DNA of 64,000 bases from Corynebacterium suedekumii (lineage in GTDB: Bacteria; Actinomycetota; Actinomycetes; Mycobacteriales; Mycobacteriaceae), in the NCBI RefSeq assembly GCF_030252185.1, contig NZ_CP126970.1, forward strand, positions 1,054,001 through 1,118,000, in the 5' to 3' direction. A program made the translations under genes and the position numbers. Shown here one piece after another: positions 55,990 through 64,000 of the stretch; the stretch's first letter is position 1, and every line of letters begins with the position of its first letter. The notes beneath the pieces were generated by a model that ran no database searches, had not been told where the DNA came from, and saw only the letters and a program-made list of their open reading frames with translations.

Positions 55990-58617
55990 ATGGAACGCAA
56001 CGCCGATCAGGTGACCGCCGCGATCGCCGAGGCCCGCAGCGCCGCCGACGCCGCCGGCTTCGGCGACCGGGACGCCCGCGGTGATGATCCCGACATCGAC
56101 CCGGCCGACCGCCCCAAGGTCTCCTACGGCTTCGAACTCGAGGGACTGACCAACGCCCCGGACGTCGCCGACATGGAGATCGCCCTCGAGGCCGTGCCCG
56201 GCGTCCGTGCCCGCATCGTCTACCCCAAAGCCACCGCCTGGATCACCGCCCCCGACACCGTCGACCCGGACGTCCTCGTGGAGATCATCGCCGGCTTCGG
56301 CATCACCGCGGTGCTCACCGACCTGTCCCTGCGCCGCCGCGTGCTCCGCGCGATGCCGGGGGAGGGGCTGGCCCAGCGCACCGACCGCCGGGACCGTCGG
56401 GAACGCAGCCCCCGCCGCGGCCCCTCCTGGAAGATCCGCCGCCACATCGAGGAGGAGGCGCGTCTCCTCGAACGGGCCCGCCGCGCCGGCTTCCTCGACT
56501 CCGAGCTCGACCGCCTGCGTGAACCGGAGACCGCCCACCCGGACGACGTCCTGTTCACCGCCCGGGAACTGCTCACGCCCACCCGCCTGGTCATCGCCCT
56601 GCTGCTGAGCATCCCGGTGCTCATCATGGCCTACTTCCCGGACTGGCAGTTCGACGGCTGGCAGTGGGCGAGCCTGGCGCTGGCCACCCCGGTGGTCACC
56701 TGGTGTGCGTGGCCCTTCCACCGGGCGCTGGTCGGTGGGCTGCGCCGCGGGCTCACGGCCCTCGACGGCGCCAGTTCGGTGGCCATCATCGCGGCCGTGG
56801 TCTGGTCCCTGGTCATGCTGCTGCTCACCTCCGCCGGGGACCTCGACTGGCGTTCCCACCCGGAGTGGTTCGCCTTCCGCCATTCCCGGATCACCGACGG
56901 TGAGCTGTTCCTCGACGTCGCCTGCGGCATGACCGTCCTGCTCCTGGCCGGCCGGCTGCTCACCATGCGTACCCGGGGCAGCCTGCTCGACGAGGTGGAC
57001 GCCCGCCGCCCGGGGCCGCACCATCCCGTGCTCGTCGTCCCCAAGGGCCGAGGGCCGGGAAGCGCGCCGGCGGATGAGCGGATCCCCCTGCAGGAGGTCA
57101 ACGTCGGCGATGACGTCGTGGTCACCGCCGGGGAGATCATCCCGGTCGACGGCGTGGTCGTCGGTGGTGCCTGCACGGTCGAACGCAGCATGATCGCCAC
57201 CAGTGAGGTCGACCGGGAGCCCGTCAAGGTCAACTCCTACGTCTACGCCGGCACCCGGAACCTCGACGGCCGGATCAAGGTCCGCGTGGTCTACACCGGC
57301 CACCGCACCCGCCTGGCCGCCATCCACCAGTGGGTCTCGGACGCGAACCGGAAGCAGAACCAGTCGACCCTGCTGTCCACCCGCACCGCCTCCCTGCTCA
57401 TCCCGGCCGCCCTCGGGGTGGCGGCGCTCGACTTCGCCCTGTGGGTGCTCATCGCCGGCAACTTCAACGCCGCCTTCGCCACCGCCCTCGCGGTGCTGGC
57501 GAGTGTCGCCCCGGTGGCGATCGCCCTGTCCCCGGCCCTGGCCATCCGCCACGGTGTCGAGTCGGCGGCCCGCAACGGGGTGCTCTTCCGGGACGGCGCG
57601 ACCATCCGCCGCACCGAGACGGTGGACACGGTGGTGTTCAACCGGGTGGGCACCCTCGCGGAGACGGACATGACCGTGGAGACCGTGACCGCCGACCGGG
57701 GGGAGAACCCCGAACTCATCCTCCGGGTCGCCGGCGCCCTGGCGCTGGAATCCGACCACCCCGTCTCCCGGGCCCTGGTCCGTGCCGCCCGGGAGGCGCG
57801 CGACGCCGGCGCAGGCGGGGAGGAGATCCCGCACTGGATCGACGTCACCCACGCGGAGGTCGACTCCGAGGGCGGATTCACCGGACTCATCGACCTGCCC
57901 CTGGCGGAGGCCGACGGCAGCGTCCACCTCACCCAGGTGGAGGCGCGGCTGTGGCGGCCGCAGAACATGTCGGAGCTGCACGGCCGGTTGGCGGCGGCCG
58001 CGGTGTCCGGCGGCACCCCCCTGGTGGTGCGGTGGAAGGGCCGGGACCGGGGAGTGATCACCCTCCACGACACCGTCAAGGACGACGCGCAGGACGCCAT
58101 CACCGAGCTCGACGATCTCGGGGTGGACACCGTCATGCTCAGCCGGGACACCTATCCGGTGGCCCGCCGCTTCGCCGACCGCATCGGCATCGACCAGGTT
58201 CTCGCGGGCATCGCCCCGGCGAAGAAGCCGCAGTCGGTCCGGGCACTGCACACCCGCGGGGCGACGGTGGCCATGGTCGGTGACGTCTCGGTGACCGACA
58301 CCCTGCGGGTGGCGGACGTGGGCATCCTCATGGGCACCGACGACCAGGTCGACCGGGTCGCCCAGTCCGGCCACGCGGACGTGGACGTCATCGTCCTGCG
58401 CCCGGATGTCTCCGCCGTGCCGCAGCTGATCTGGCACGCCCGTCGCGTGTGCCGGATCATCGACCACAACATCATCTTCGCCTGGACCTACAACGGCCTC
58501 GCCCTGGCGGCGTCGGTCGCCGGCATCCTCCACCCCATGGCCGCCACCGTCCTCATGCTGGGGTCCTCCCTGCTCATCGAGGCCCGCTCCAACAGCGCCC
58601 GCAACTTCCCCCGCTAG
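55990..58617 (+). CDS. P-type-ATPase-like protein lacking catalytic residues
   Basis: An 875-aa protein with the full P1B ATPase architecture: an HMA-like domain without its CxxC (about 44-111), six to eight membrane segments, actuator domain (about 340-430), and phosphorylation/nucleotide domain (about 545-790). The signature DKTGTLT reads NRVGTLA (Asn551 in place of the phosphorylated Asp). The metal CPC motif in the membrane reads APV (507-509), TGES reads ATSE (403-406), and GDGxND reads GDVSVTD (764-770). SDHP of the N-domain is kept (588-591). It therefore cannot work as an ion pump; a structural, regulatory or haem-related role is inferred from its place between hemB and hemE. Confidence 0.9.
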   Translation: MERNADQVTAAIAEARSAADAAGFGDRDARGDDPDIDPADRPKVSYGFELEGLTNAPDVADMEIALEAVPGVRARIVYPKATAWITAPDTVDPDVLVEIIAGFGITAVLTDLSLRRRVLRAMPGEGLAQRTDRRDRRERSPRRGPSWKIRRHIEEEARLLERARRAGFLDSELDRLREPETAHPDDVLFTARELLTPTRLVIALLLSIPVLIMAYFPDWQFDGWQWASLALATPVVTWCAWPFHRALVGGLRRGLTALDGASSVAIIAAVVWSLVMLLLTSAGDLDWRSHPEWFAFRHSRITDGELFLDVACGMTVLLLAGRLLTMRTRGSLLDEVDARRPGPHHPVLVVPKGRGPGSAPADERIPLQEVNVGDDVVVTAGEIIPVDGVVVGGACTVERSMIATSEVDREPVKVNSYVYAGTRNLDGRIKVRVVYTGHRTRLAAIHQWVSDANRKQNQSTLLSTRTASLLIPAALGVAALDFALWVLIAGNFNAAFATALAVLASVAPVAIALSPALAIRHGVESAARNGVLFRDGATIRRTETVDTVVFNRVGTLAETDMTVETVTADRGENPELILRVAGALALESDHPVSRALVRAAREARDAGAGGEEIPHWIDVTHAEVDSEGGFTGLIDLPLAEADGSVHLTQVEARLWRPQNMSELHGRLAAAAVSGGTPLVVRWKGRDRGVITLHDTVKDDAQDAITELDDLGVDTVMLSRDTYPVARRFADRIGIDQVLAGIAPAKKPQSVRALHTRGATVAMVGDVSVTDTLRVADVGILMGTDDQVDRVAQSGHADVDVIVLRPDVSAVPQLIWHARRVCRIIDHNIIFAWTYNGLALAASVAGILHPMAATVLMLGSSLLIEARSNSARNFPR

Positions 58618-58665
58618 GGGCCCGGCGGTTCGTGTTCCACCCGCCGGTGGACCACAATGGGGGAC

Positions 58666-59727
58666 ATGACACGCCGTAGCCTCCACGACGCCCCGCTTCT
58701 CGACGCCGCCGCCGGCCGCACCCCCACCCGCACCCCGGTGTGGTTCATGCGCCAGGCCGGGCGTTCCCTGCCCGAGTACCGCCAGGTGCGCGAGGGAATC
58801 GACATGCTCGACTCCTGCTTCATGCCGGAACTGCTCGCCGAGATCACCCTCCAGCCGGTGCGCCGCCACGACGTCGACGCCGCCATCCTCTTCTCCGACA
58901 TCGTCGTGCCGCTCAAGGCCGCCGGCGTCGGCGTGGAGATCGTCCCCGGACGCGGACCCGTGATGGATGCGCCGATCCGGACCCGCGCGGACGTCGACAA
59001 GCTCCCGATCCTCGAGCAGGACGTGGACGAGGTGACCCGCGGCATCGGGATCATCCTCGACGAGCTCACCGACACCCAGGCCCTCATCGGCTTCGTCGGC
59101 GCGCCCTTCACCCTGGCCAGCTACCTCGTCGAGGGTGGGCCGAGCAAGAACCACGAGACCACCAAGGCGATGATGCACGCGGAGCCGGAGACCTGGCACG
59201 CCCTCATGCAGCGCCTGACCCCGACGATCATCCGCTTCCTCCAGCTGCAGATCGACGCCGGCATCGACGCCATGCAGCTGTTCGACTCCTGGGCCGGATT
59301 CCTCACCGAACGCGACTACCGCGAGTTCGTCCTGCCGTACTCCACCGAGATCCTCCGCGCCATCGACGACGCCGGCATCCCGCGCATCCACTTCGGCGTG
59401 GGCACCGGCGAGATCCTCGGCGCCATGAGCGAGGCCGGCTCCGAGGTCATGGGCGTGGACTGGCGCGTCCCGCTCGACGTCGCCGCCACCCGCATCGCCG
59501 CCGCCTCCGGCCCGAAGGTCCTCCAGGGCAACCTCGACCCGGCCATGCTCTTCGCCGGCCGCACCGTCCTGTCCCAGGAGGTCGCCCGCATCAAGGCCGA
59601 GGCCGCCGCCGCCATCGACGCCGGCGACGCCACCGGCCACATCTTCAACCTCGGCCACGGTGTCCTGCCGAACACCCCCGCCGAGGCCATCACCGAGACC
59701 GTCGCCATCATCCACGAGGAGCACTAG
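58666..59727 (+). CDS. hemE: Uroporphyrinogen decarboxylase HemE
   Basis: A 353-aa enzyme that removes four carboxyl groups from uroporphyrinogen III to give coproporphyrinogen III. It has the N-terminal signature PVWFMRQAGRSLPEYR with the catalytic Arg, the FSDIVVP loop and DSWAGFL. The start MTRRSLHDAPL follows GGGGGAC; the ATG three codons upstream is less likely. Its stop overlaps hemY by one base. Confidence 0.96.
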   Translation: MTRRSLHDAPLLDAAAGRTPTRTPVWFMRQAGRSLPEYRQVREGIDMLDSCFMPELLAEITLQPVRRHDVDAAILFSDIVVPLKAAGVGVEIVPGRGPVMDAPIRTRADVDKLPILEQDVDEVTRGIGIILDELTDTQALIGFVGAPFTLASYLVEGGPSKNHETTKAMMHAEPETWHALMQRLTPTIIRFLQLQIDAGIDAMQLFDSWAGFLTERDYREFVLPYSTEILRAIDDAGIPRIHFGVGTGEILGAMSEAGSEVMGVDWRVPLDVAATRIAAASGPKVLQGNLDPAMLFAGRTVLSQEVARIKAEAAAAIDAGDATGHIFNLGHGVLPNTPAEAITETVAIIHEEH

Positions 59728-61118
59728 TGCGCTACGCCATCATCGGCGCCGGCCTCGCCGGCCTCGTCGCCGCCGTGGAGATTCGCCGCGCCGACCCGGA
59801 CGCCCACATCGACGTCCTCGAGGCCGAGGACCGTATCGGCGGCAAGCTGTTCACCGTCCCCTTCGAGTCCGGCCCCACCGACATGGGCGCCGAGGCGTTC
59901 CTCGCCCGGCGACAGGACGCCGTCGAGTATGTGGCGTCCCTCGGCCTGGGCGACGAACTCGTCCACCCCTCCGGCCTGCGCTCCCTGGTCTACTCCGGCG
60001 GCACCGTCCACGATCTGCCGGCCGGCGGCGTCATGGGCATCCCCGCCACCTCCGCCCCCGTCGCCCACCTCGTCTCCACCGACACCGCCGCGCGTATCGA
60101 CGCCGAGGGTGACCAGGACAGCATCCCCTGGCAGGTCGGTGGTGACATGAGCGTCGGCCGCCTGGTCCGCGAACGCTACGGCGACGAGGTCGCCGACCGC
60201 GTCGTCTCCGCCCTGCTCGGCGGCGTGTACTCCTGCCAGGCCGACGACCTGGGCATCCGCGCCACCATCCCGCAGCTGGCCGTCGCGTTGGACGAGTTGG
60301 CCGAGGCAGGGGAGAAGGTCACCCTCTCCGGTGCCGTCGCCCGCTGCGAGGCCGCCCGCCCCACCCCCGCGCCGGGGGCGGTGCCGGCGCCGGTGTTCGC
60401 CACTTTCCGTGGCGGCTACGCCCAGTTCTACGAGGCCCTCGCCGAGGCCTCGGGTGCCGACATCCACCTCGACGCCTTCGTCTCCGGCATCACCCGCGGC
60501 GTCGGCGGCTTCACCATCACCGGCGGTGGGGAGGGCACGTACGACCGCGTGCTCCTGGCCACCCCGGCCCCCACCACCGCCATGCTGCTGCGCCAGTTGG
60601 TGCCCGCCGCCGCCGAGGCCCTCAAGGCCGTCAAGCTCGCCTCCTCCGCCGTGGTGGGCATGAAGTTCGACTCCGCCGAGGGGCTGCCGGAGAACTCCGG
60701 CATCCTCGTCGCCGCGGACGAGCCCGAGGTCCAGGCGAAGGCCTTCACCCTCTCCTCGAAGAAGTGGCCGCACCTGGGGGAGCGGGGCGGCGCCCTCGTC
60801 CGTGCCAGCTTCGGCCGCTTCGGCGACGACGCCATCGTCCGCGCCGACGAGGACGCACTTGTCGACTGGGCCCTCGACGACCTGGAGACCCTCACCGGCT
60901 TCGACGGCCGCGCCGCCGGCCTCGCCGAGATCTACGTCCAGCGCTGGTTCGGCGGCCTCCCGCGCTACGACGAGACGCACCTGGCCACCGTCGACACCGT
61001 CCGCACCGCGCTTACCGACGCCCCCGGCATCGACGTCACCGGCGCCTGGACCGGCGGAGTGGGTGTCCCCGCCGTCATCGCGGACGCCCGCGCCGCCGCC
61101 ACCCGTTTGCTAGGCTGA
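59727..61118 (+). CDS. hemY: Coproporphyrinogen III oxidase HemY (CgoX)
   Basis: A 463-aa FAD enzyme with N-terminal AIIGAGLAGLVAAVEIRR and the GGKLFTVPFESGP region that follows in this family, plus a C-terminal FAD-contacting GAWTGGVGVPAVIADA. In Actinobacteria HemY oxidises coproporphyrinogen III to coproporphyrin III (the coproporphyrin-dependent branch) rather than protoporphyrinogen. GTG start at 59727 overlaps the hemE stop (TAGTG). Ferrochelatase and HemQ genes are not in this window. Confidence 0.93.
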   Translation: MRYAIIGAGLAGLVAAVEIRRADPDAHIDVLEAEDRIGGKLFTVPFESGPTDMGAEAFLARRQDAVEYVASLGLGDELVHPSGLRSLVYSGGTVHDLPAGGVMGIPATSAPVAHLVSTDTAARIDAEGDQDSIPWQVGGDMSVGRLVRERYGDEVADRVVSALLGGVYSCQADDLGIRATIPQLAVALDELAEAGEKVTLSGAVARCEAARPTPAPGAVPAPVFATFRGGYAQFYEALAEASGADIHLDAFVSGITRGVGGFTITGGGEGTYDRVLLATPAPTTAMLLRQLVPAAAEALKAVKLASSAVVGMKFDSAEGLPENSGILVAADEPEVQAKAFTLSSKKWPHLGERGGALVRASFGRFGDDAIVRADEDALVDWALDDLETLTGFDGRAAGLAEIYVQRWFGGLPRYDETHLATVDTVRTALTDAPGIDVTGAWTGGVGVPAVIADARAAATRLLG

Positions 61119-61203
61119 TCAGGCGTAGCCCGGCCGTGGTGGCCGGGCCCGGACGAGGGAGCCGTACCCGGAGTCGCGACAAGACGGCCAGAAAGACACT
61201 GTC

Positions 61204-61524
61204 GTGACCATCTCGTGGATCATTCTGCTTCTCTCCGGCGCCTTCGAGGCCGTGTGGGCTGTCGCCCTGGACAAGTCCGCCGGCTTCTCCCGCCTCGGCC
61301 CCTCCATCGTCTTCGTCGTCGCCCTCATCATCTCCATGGGCGGGCTCGCCTGGGCGCTCAAGACCCTCCCACTGGGCACCGCCTACGCCGTGTGGGTCGG
61401 CGTCGGTGCCTCCCTGGCCGTCATCTACTCCTTCGTCACCGGGCAGGAAGCCGTCAGCGCCCTGAAGATCCTCTTCCTGCTCATGGTCGTCGGAGGCATC
61501 GTGGGCCTCAAACTCGCCAGCTGA
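61204..61524 (+). CDS. SMR-family small multidrug/guanidinium exporter
   Basis: A 106-aa protein with four membrane helices. The functional Glu in helix 1 lies in [11 protein letters not shown], and [12 protein letters not shown] marks the conserved helix 3 region; the FEAVWAVAL form is closer to SugE/Gdx than to EmrE. Start is GTG at 61204. It separates hemY and hemL, which are neighbours in other corynebacteria I know, so it is probably an insertion. No riboswitch is visible in the 85-bp gap upstream. Confidence 0.88.
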   Translation: MTISWIILLLSGAFEAVWAVALDKSAGFSRLGPSIVFVVALIISMGGLAWALKTLPLGTAYAVWVGVGASLAVIYSFVTGQEAVSALKILFLLMVVGGIVGLKLAS

Positions 61525-61689
61525 CCCGGGCTCAACACCCGGGTGCAGGAGATCCGGGAGCAGTTCCCGGCCGCCCGCTCCGAGGCGACGGCGACCGCCC
61601 ACCCGGCGGCATTGCGGGAGGTTCCGGGCCGGTTGGTGGGTCCGGCGGACAGGTGACCCCCACCATATGGACTACCCCGGACCACCCCC

Positions 61690-61695
61690 TACAAT
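61690..61695 (+). promoter_or_regulatory. -10 box of hemL
   Basis: TACAAT lies 8 nt before the hemL ATG, so the transcript would start at or just before the start codon. No good -35 box. Upstream, 61525-61703 shows one 6-bp hairpin (near 61526-61545) and no convincing gene. Confidence 0.5.
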
Positions 61696-61703
61696 GGGGA
61701 GCC

Positions 61704-63020
61704 ATGACTTCCGCTGATGTGACCTCGGCCCACACGACTGCGTCCGCCCGATCCTTCGATCGCGCCCGCGCGCTCATCCCCGGTGGCGTGAACTCGCCGG
61801 TGAGGGCCTTCGGTTCCGTCGGCGGCCAGACCCGCTTCATCGAGTCCGCGTCCGGGTCCCGGCTGCGTGACGTCGACGGCAACGAGTACGTCGACCTCGT
61901 CTGCTCCTGGGGCCCGATGATCCACGGCAACGCCCACCCCGAGGTGGTCGAGGCCGTGCAGCAGGCGGTGACGAAGGGACTCTCCTTCGGCGCGCCGACC
62001 AACGCGGAGACCGAGCTGGCCCAGATGATCGTCGACCGCACCAGCGTGGAGGAGGTCCGCCTGGTCAACTCCGGTACCGAGGCCACCATGTCCGCCGTCC
62101 GGCTGGCCCGCGGATTCACAGGTCGACCGAAGATCATCAAGTTCGACGGCTGCTACCACGGCCACGTCGACGCCCTGCTCGCCGCCGCCGGTTCCGGGGT
62201 GGCCACCTTCGCCCTGCCGGACTCGCCGGGTGTCACCGGGGCCTCGGCCGCCGACACCATCGTCGTGCCCTACAACGACCTGGAGGCGGTCAAGGCCGCA
62301 TTCGCGGAGCACCCGGGGGAGATCGCCTGCATCATCGCCGAGGCCGCCGCGGGCAACATGGGCACCGTCGCCCCGCAGGACGGCTTCAACGCCGCACTGA
62401 AGGAGATCGCCCACGCCGACGGTGCCCTGCTCATCCTCGACGAGGTCATGACCGGTTTCCGCACCTCCCACTCCGGCTGGTTCGGGGTGGACGGGGTGGC
62501 CGGTGACCTCACCACCTTCGGCAAGGTCGTCTCCGGTGGTCTGCCCGCCGCCGCGTTCGGTGGCCGCCGCGACATCATGGAGCACCTGGCCCCCACCGGC
62601 CCCGTCTACCAGGCGGGCACCCTGTCGGGTAACCCCGTCGCCATGGCCGCGGGCATGGCGTCCCTGCGACTGGCCTCCGAGGACATCTACCCGGTGCTCG
62701 AGGCCAACGCCGACCGCCTGGCCGGGCTCATCTCCACCGCCCTTCAGCGCGAGGGTGTGGCACACCACATCCAGCGCGCCGCCACCATGCTGTCCATCCG
62801 TTTCGCCGAGGGGCAGGGCCACAACTTCGACGAGATGAAGGCCGCCGACACCTTCCGGTTCCCGGCGTTCTTCCATGCGCTGCTCGACCACGGGGTCTAC
62901 GCCCCGCCGAGCGCGTTCGAGACCTGGTTTGTGTCCACCGCGCTGACGGACGATGATTTCAAGCGGATCGAGGACGCACTCGTCCCCGCCGCGAAGGCCG
63001 CCGCCGCCGCAACCGCCTAA
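61704..63020 (+). CDS. hemL: Glutamate-1-semialdehyde 2,1-aminomutase HemL
   Basis: A 438-aa PLP enzyme that turns glutamate-1-semialdehyde into 5-aminolevulinate, the step after HemA. It has the [11 protein letters not shown]-terminal signature, [15 protein letters not shown], the cofactor-binding Asp246 in [12 protein letters not shown] and Lys274 in [12 protein letters not shown]. It probably has its own promoter. It is followed 12 bp later by the histidine phosphatase. Confidence 0.97.
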   Translation: MTSADVTSAHTTASARSFDRARALIPGGVNSPVRAFGSVGGQTRFIESASGSRLRDVDGNEYVDLVCSWGPMIHGNAHPEVVEAVQQAVTKGLSFGAPTNAETELAQMIVDRTSVEEVRLVNSGTEATMSAVRLARGFTGRPKIIKFDGCYHGHVDALLAAAGSGVATFALPDSPGVTGASAADTIVVPYNDLEAVKAAFAEHPGEIACIIAEAAAGNMGTVAPQDGFNAALKEIAHADGALLILDEVMTGFRTSHSGWFGVDGVAGDLTTFGKVVSGGLPAAAFGGRRDIMEHLAPTGPVYQAGTLSGNPVAMAAGMASLRLASEDIYPVLEANADRLAGLISTALQREGVAHHIQRAATMLSIRFAEGQGHNFDEMKAADTFRFPAFFHALLDHGVYAPPSAFETWFVSTALTDDDFKRIEDALVPAAKAAAAATA

Positions 63021-63032
63021 AGGAACCCCGCC

Positions 63033-63635
63033 ATGAGCACCACGATCGTCCACCTCGTCCGTCACGGTGAGGTCCACAACCCGACGAAGATCCTCTACGG
63101 AACCCTGCCGGGCTACCACCTGTCGGCCCGGGGCCGTTCCCAGGCGGCGCGCACCGCCCGCTCCTTCGAGGACCATGACGTCACCTATCTCGCGGCCTCC
63201 CCGCTGCAGCGCGCGCAGGAGACCGCCGAGGTCGTCGCCGAGATCACGGGCCTGGAGGTGGACACCGTCGACGAGATCGTCGAGGCCGGTAACCGCTTCG
63301 AGGGGCTGCGCACCAAGGGCTGGCGTTCCCAGCTGTGGAACCCGGTGCGCTGGCCGCTCATGCTCAACCCCTTCGAGCCGAGCTGGGGTGAGGCCTACGT
63401 CGACATCGCCGAGCGCATGATGGGCGCGGTGGAGAAGGTCCGCCGCCGCGCGGAAGGCCACGAGGCCATCCTCGTCAGCCACCAGCTGCCCATCGTCATG
63501 GTCCAGCGCGCCGTCCGTGGTCTGCCGCTCGCGCACGCCAGCCGCGAATGCGACCTGGCGTCCGTGACCTCCCTGGTGTTCCAGGACGACGAGATCACCG
63601 ACATCTTCTACTCCACCCCCGCGAAGGACATCTGA
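63033..63635 (+). CDS. Histidine phosphatase family protein
   Basis: A 200-aa protein of the phosphoglycerate-mutase-like superfamily with the phospho-His motif LVRHGEVHNP, the Arg in ASPLQRAQETA and the second His in LVSHQLPIVM. Too short for a glycolytic mutase; members act as small-molecule phosphatases. It is conserved between hemL and the cytochrome c maturation genes in corynebacteria. Substrate unknown. AAAGGAAC precedes the ATG. Confidence 0.92.
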   Translation: MSTTIVHLVRHGEVHNPTKILYGTLPGYHLSARGRSQAARTARSFEDHDVTYLAASPLQRAQETAEVVAEITGLEVDTVDEIVEAGNRFEGLRTKGWRSQLWNPVRWPLMLNPFEPSWGEAYVDIAERMMGAVEKVRRRAEGHEAILVSHQLPIVMVQRAVRGLPLAHASRECDLASVTSLVFQDDEITDIFYSTPAKDI

Positions 63636-63637
63636 GC

Positions 63638-64000
63638 ATGCGCCGCACCAGAGCAGCAGCCGCGGCGGTCGTCGCGACGGCGGCCCTGACCCTCACCGCC
63701 TGCACCACCGACTCCGACAGCGCGCAGAACGCCGTCGCCGTCGGCGGCACCTTCCAGTTCCACTCGCCCGGCGGGCAGACCGAGATCTTCTACGCCGAGG
63801 ACGAGCGCGCCCCGCTCCCGGACTTCAGCGGTGAATCTCTCATGGACGAGGGGGAGACGATCAGCCTCGACGACTACGCCGGCGAGGTCGTCGTCCTCAA
63901 CGCCTGGGGCCAGTGGTGTGCGCCCTGCCGCTCCGAGGCCGATGACCTGCAGGTCATCCAGGAGGAACTCGAGCCCCTCGGCGGCACCGTGCTGGGCATC
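63638..64000 (+). CDS. TlpA/ResA-like thiol-disulfide lipoprotein (truncated by window end)
   Basis: The first 121 residues are present. A lipoprotein signal with lipobox LTAC (Cys22) is followed by a linker and a thioredoxin-fold domain with the redox motif WGQWCAPCRSE. Such extracytoplasmic reductases keep apocytochrome c haem-binding cysteines reduced; they normally head a ccdA-ccs1-ccsA cluster, expected just outside the window. The ATG is 2 bp after the stop of the histidine phosphatase gene. Confidence 0.92.
   Translation, partial: MRRTRAAAAAVVATAALTLTACTTDSDSAQNAVAVGGTFQFHSPGGQTEIFYAEDERAPLPDFSGESLMDEGETISLDDYAGEVVVLNAWGQWCAPCRSEADDLQVIQEELEPLGGTVLGI

Noticed and set aside
55921..59724. 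1,267-codon open frame on the minus strand opposite the pseudo-ATPase and hemE
   Set aside because: It is antisense to two well-supported genes. Its composition (long Gly/Val/Asp/His runs without domains) is the usual shadow of high-GC coding DNA.
61525..61657. Open frame continuing after the SMR stop codon, as a possible readthrough extension
   Set aside because: No recognisable domain, no start signal of its own, and only about 40 codons; kept as a side remark but not called as a gene.

Overview
The window is chromosomal DNA of a high-GC Corynebacterium. The evidence is two secreted mycolyltransferases, MshA (mycothiol synthesis), RamB, a SdhCAB succinate dehydrogenase, an RmlC-RmlD fusion protein, the actinobacterial SenX3-RegX3 pair beside gpmA, and the corynebacterial hem cluster. 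Most of it is conserved core genome; one segment (about 12.0-16.5 kb) is clearly mobile.

Layout. Positions 1-3.7 kb (minus strand) carry a truncated family-2 glycosyltransferase and the dTDP-rhamnose genes rmlB-rmlCD-rmlA. A frameshifted DUF559-like gene and a 110-bp element with 29-bp perfect inverted repeats follow. Positions 4.9-9.5 kb (minus) hold a flippase-like membrane protein, an M1 metallopeptidase and an S9 peptidase. Positions 9.6-12.0 kb (minus) hold two mycolyltransferases. Positions 12,048-16,525 form an apparent composite transposon: two divergent ISL3-family elements in opposite orientation, the whole flanked by the 8-bp direct repeat GTCAAAGT. Its cargo is a DUF1648/DUF5808-like membrane protein plus recombinase and IS110 debris. 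It lies 28 bp upstream of the second mycolyltransferase start codon.

From 16.7 to 29.4 kb come a 36-aa peptide gene, lpd, a membrane protein, ramB (minus), sdhCAB with a fourth small membrane gene, a DUF445 protein, a DUF2516 protein, a deoxyribose-phosphate-aldolase-like protein without catalytic residues, and an LmeA/DUF2993 protein. From 29.4 to 36 kb come a methyltransferase, a DUF2505 protein, murB, a sulfur/thiol operon (Cys-rich peptide, CoA-disulfide reductase-rhodanese fusion, CsoR/CstR-like repressor) with two palindromic operators at its promoter, and fadD. From 36 to 47.5 kb come mshA, gpmA, senX3-regX3, an ABC permease without a neighbouring ATPase gene, a Cys-rich protein, ppx, proC, a small HTH protein and ribosomal protein bS22.

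From 47.5 kb to the end come a HAD phosphatase with an apparent frameshift, a glutaredoxin-like protein and the haem cluster: hemA, hemC, a small conserved gene, hemD fused to a methyltransferase-like domain, hemB, two membrane proteins, a P-type-ATPase-like protein that has lost its phosphorylation Asp, hemE, hemY, an SMR efflux protein and hemL. A histidine phosphatase and a truncated TlpA/ResA-like lipoprotein close the window; the latter probably starts a cytochrome c maturation cluster, so haem synthesis and haem use sit side by side.

Many start codons lie 6-8 nt after a TANNNT -10 box (lpd, murB, mshA, ppx, hemL), suggesting leaderless transcripts. No tRNA, rRNA or CRISPR array was seen. 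The most unusual items are the composite transposon, the pseudo-P-type ATPase inside the hem cluster, the aldolase-like protein without its lysines and the double-operator sulfur operon.
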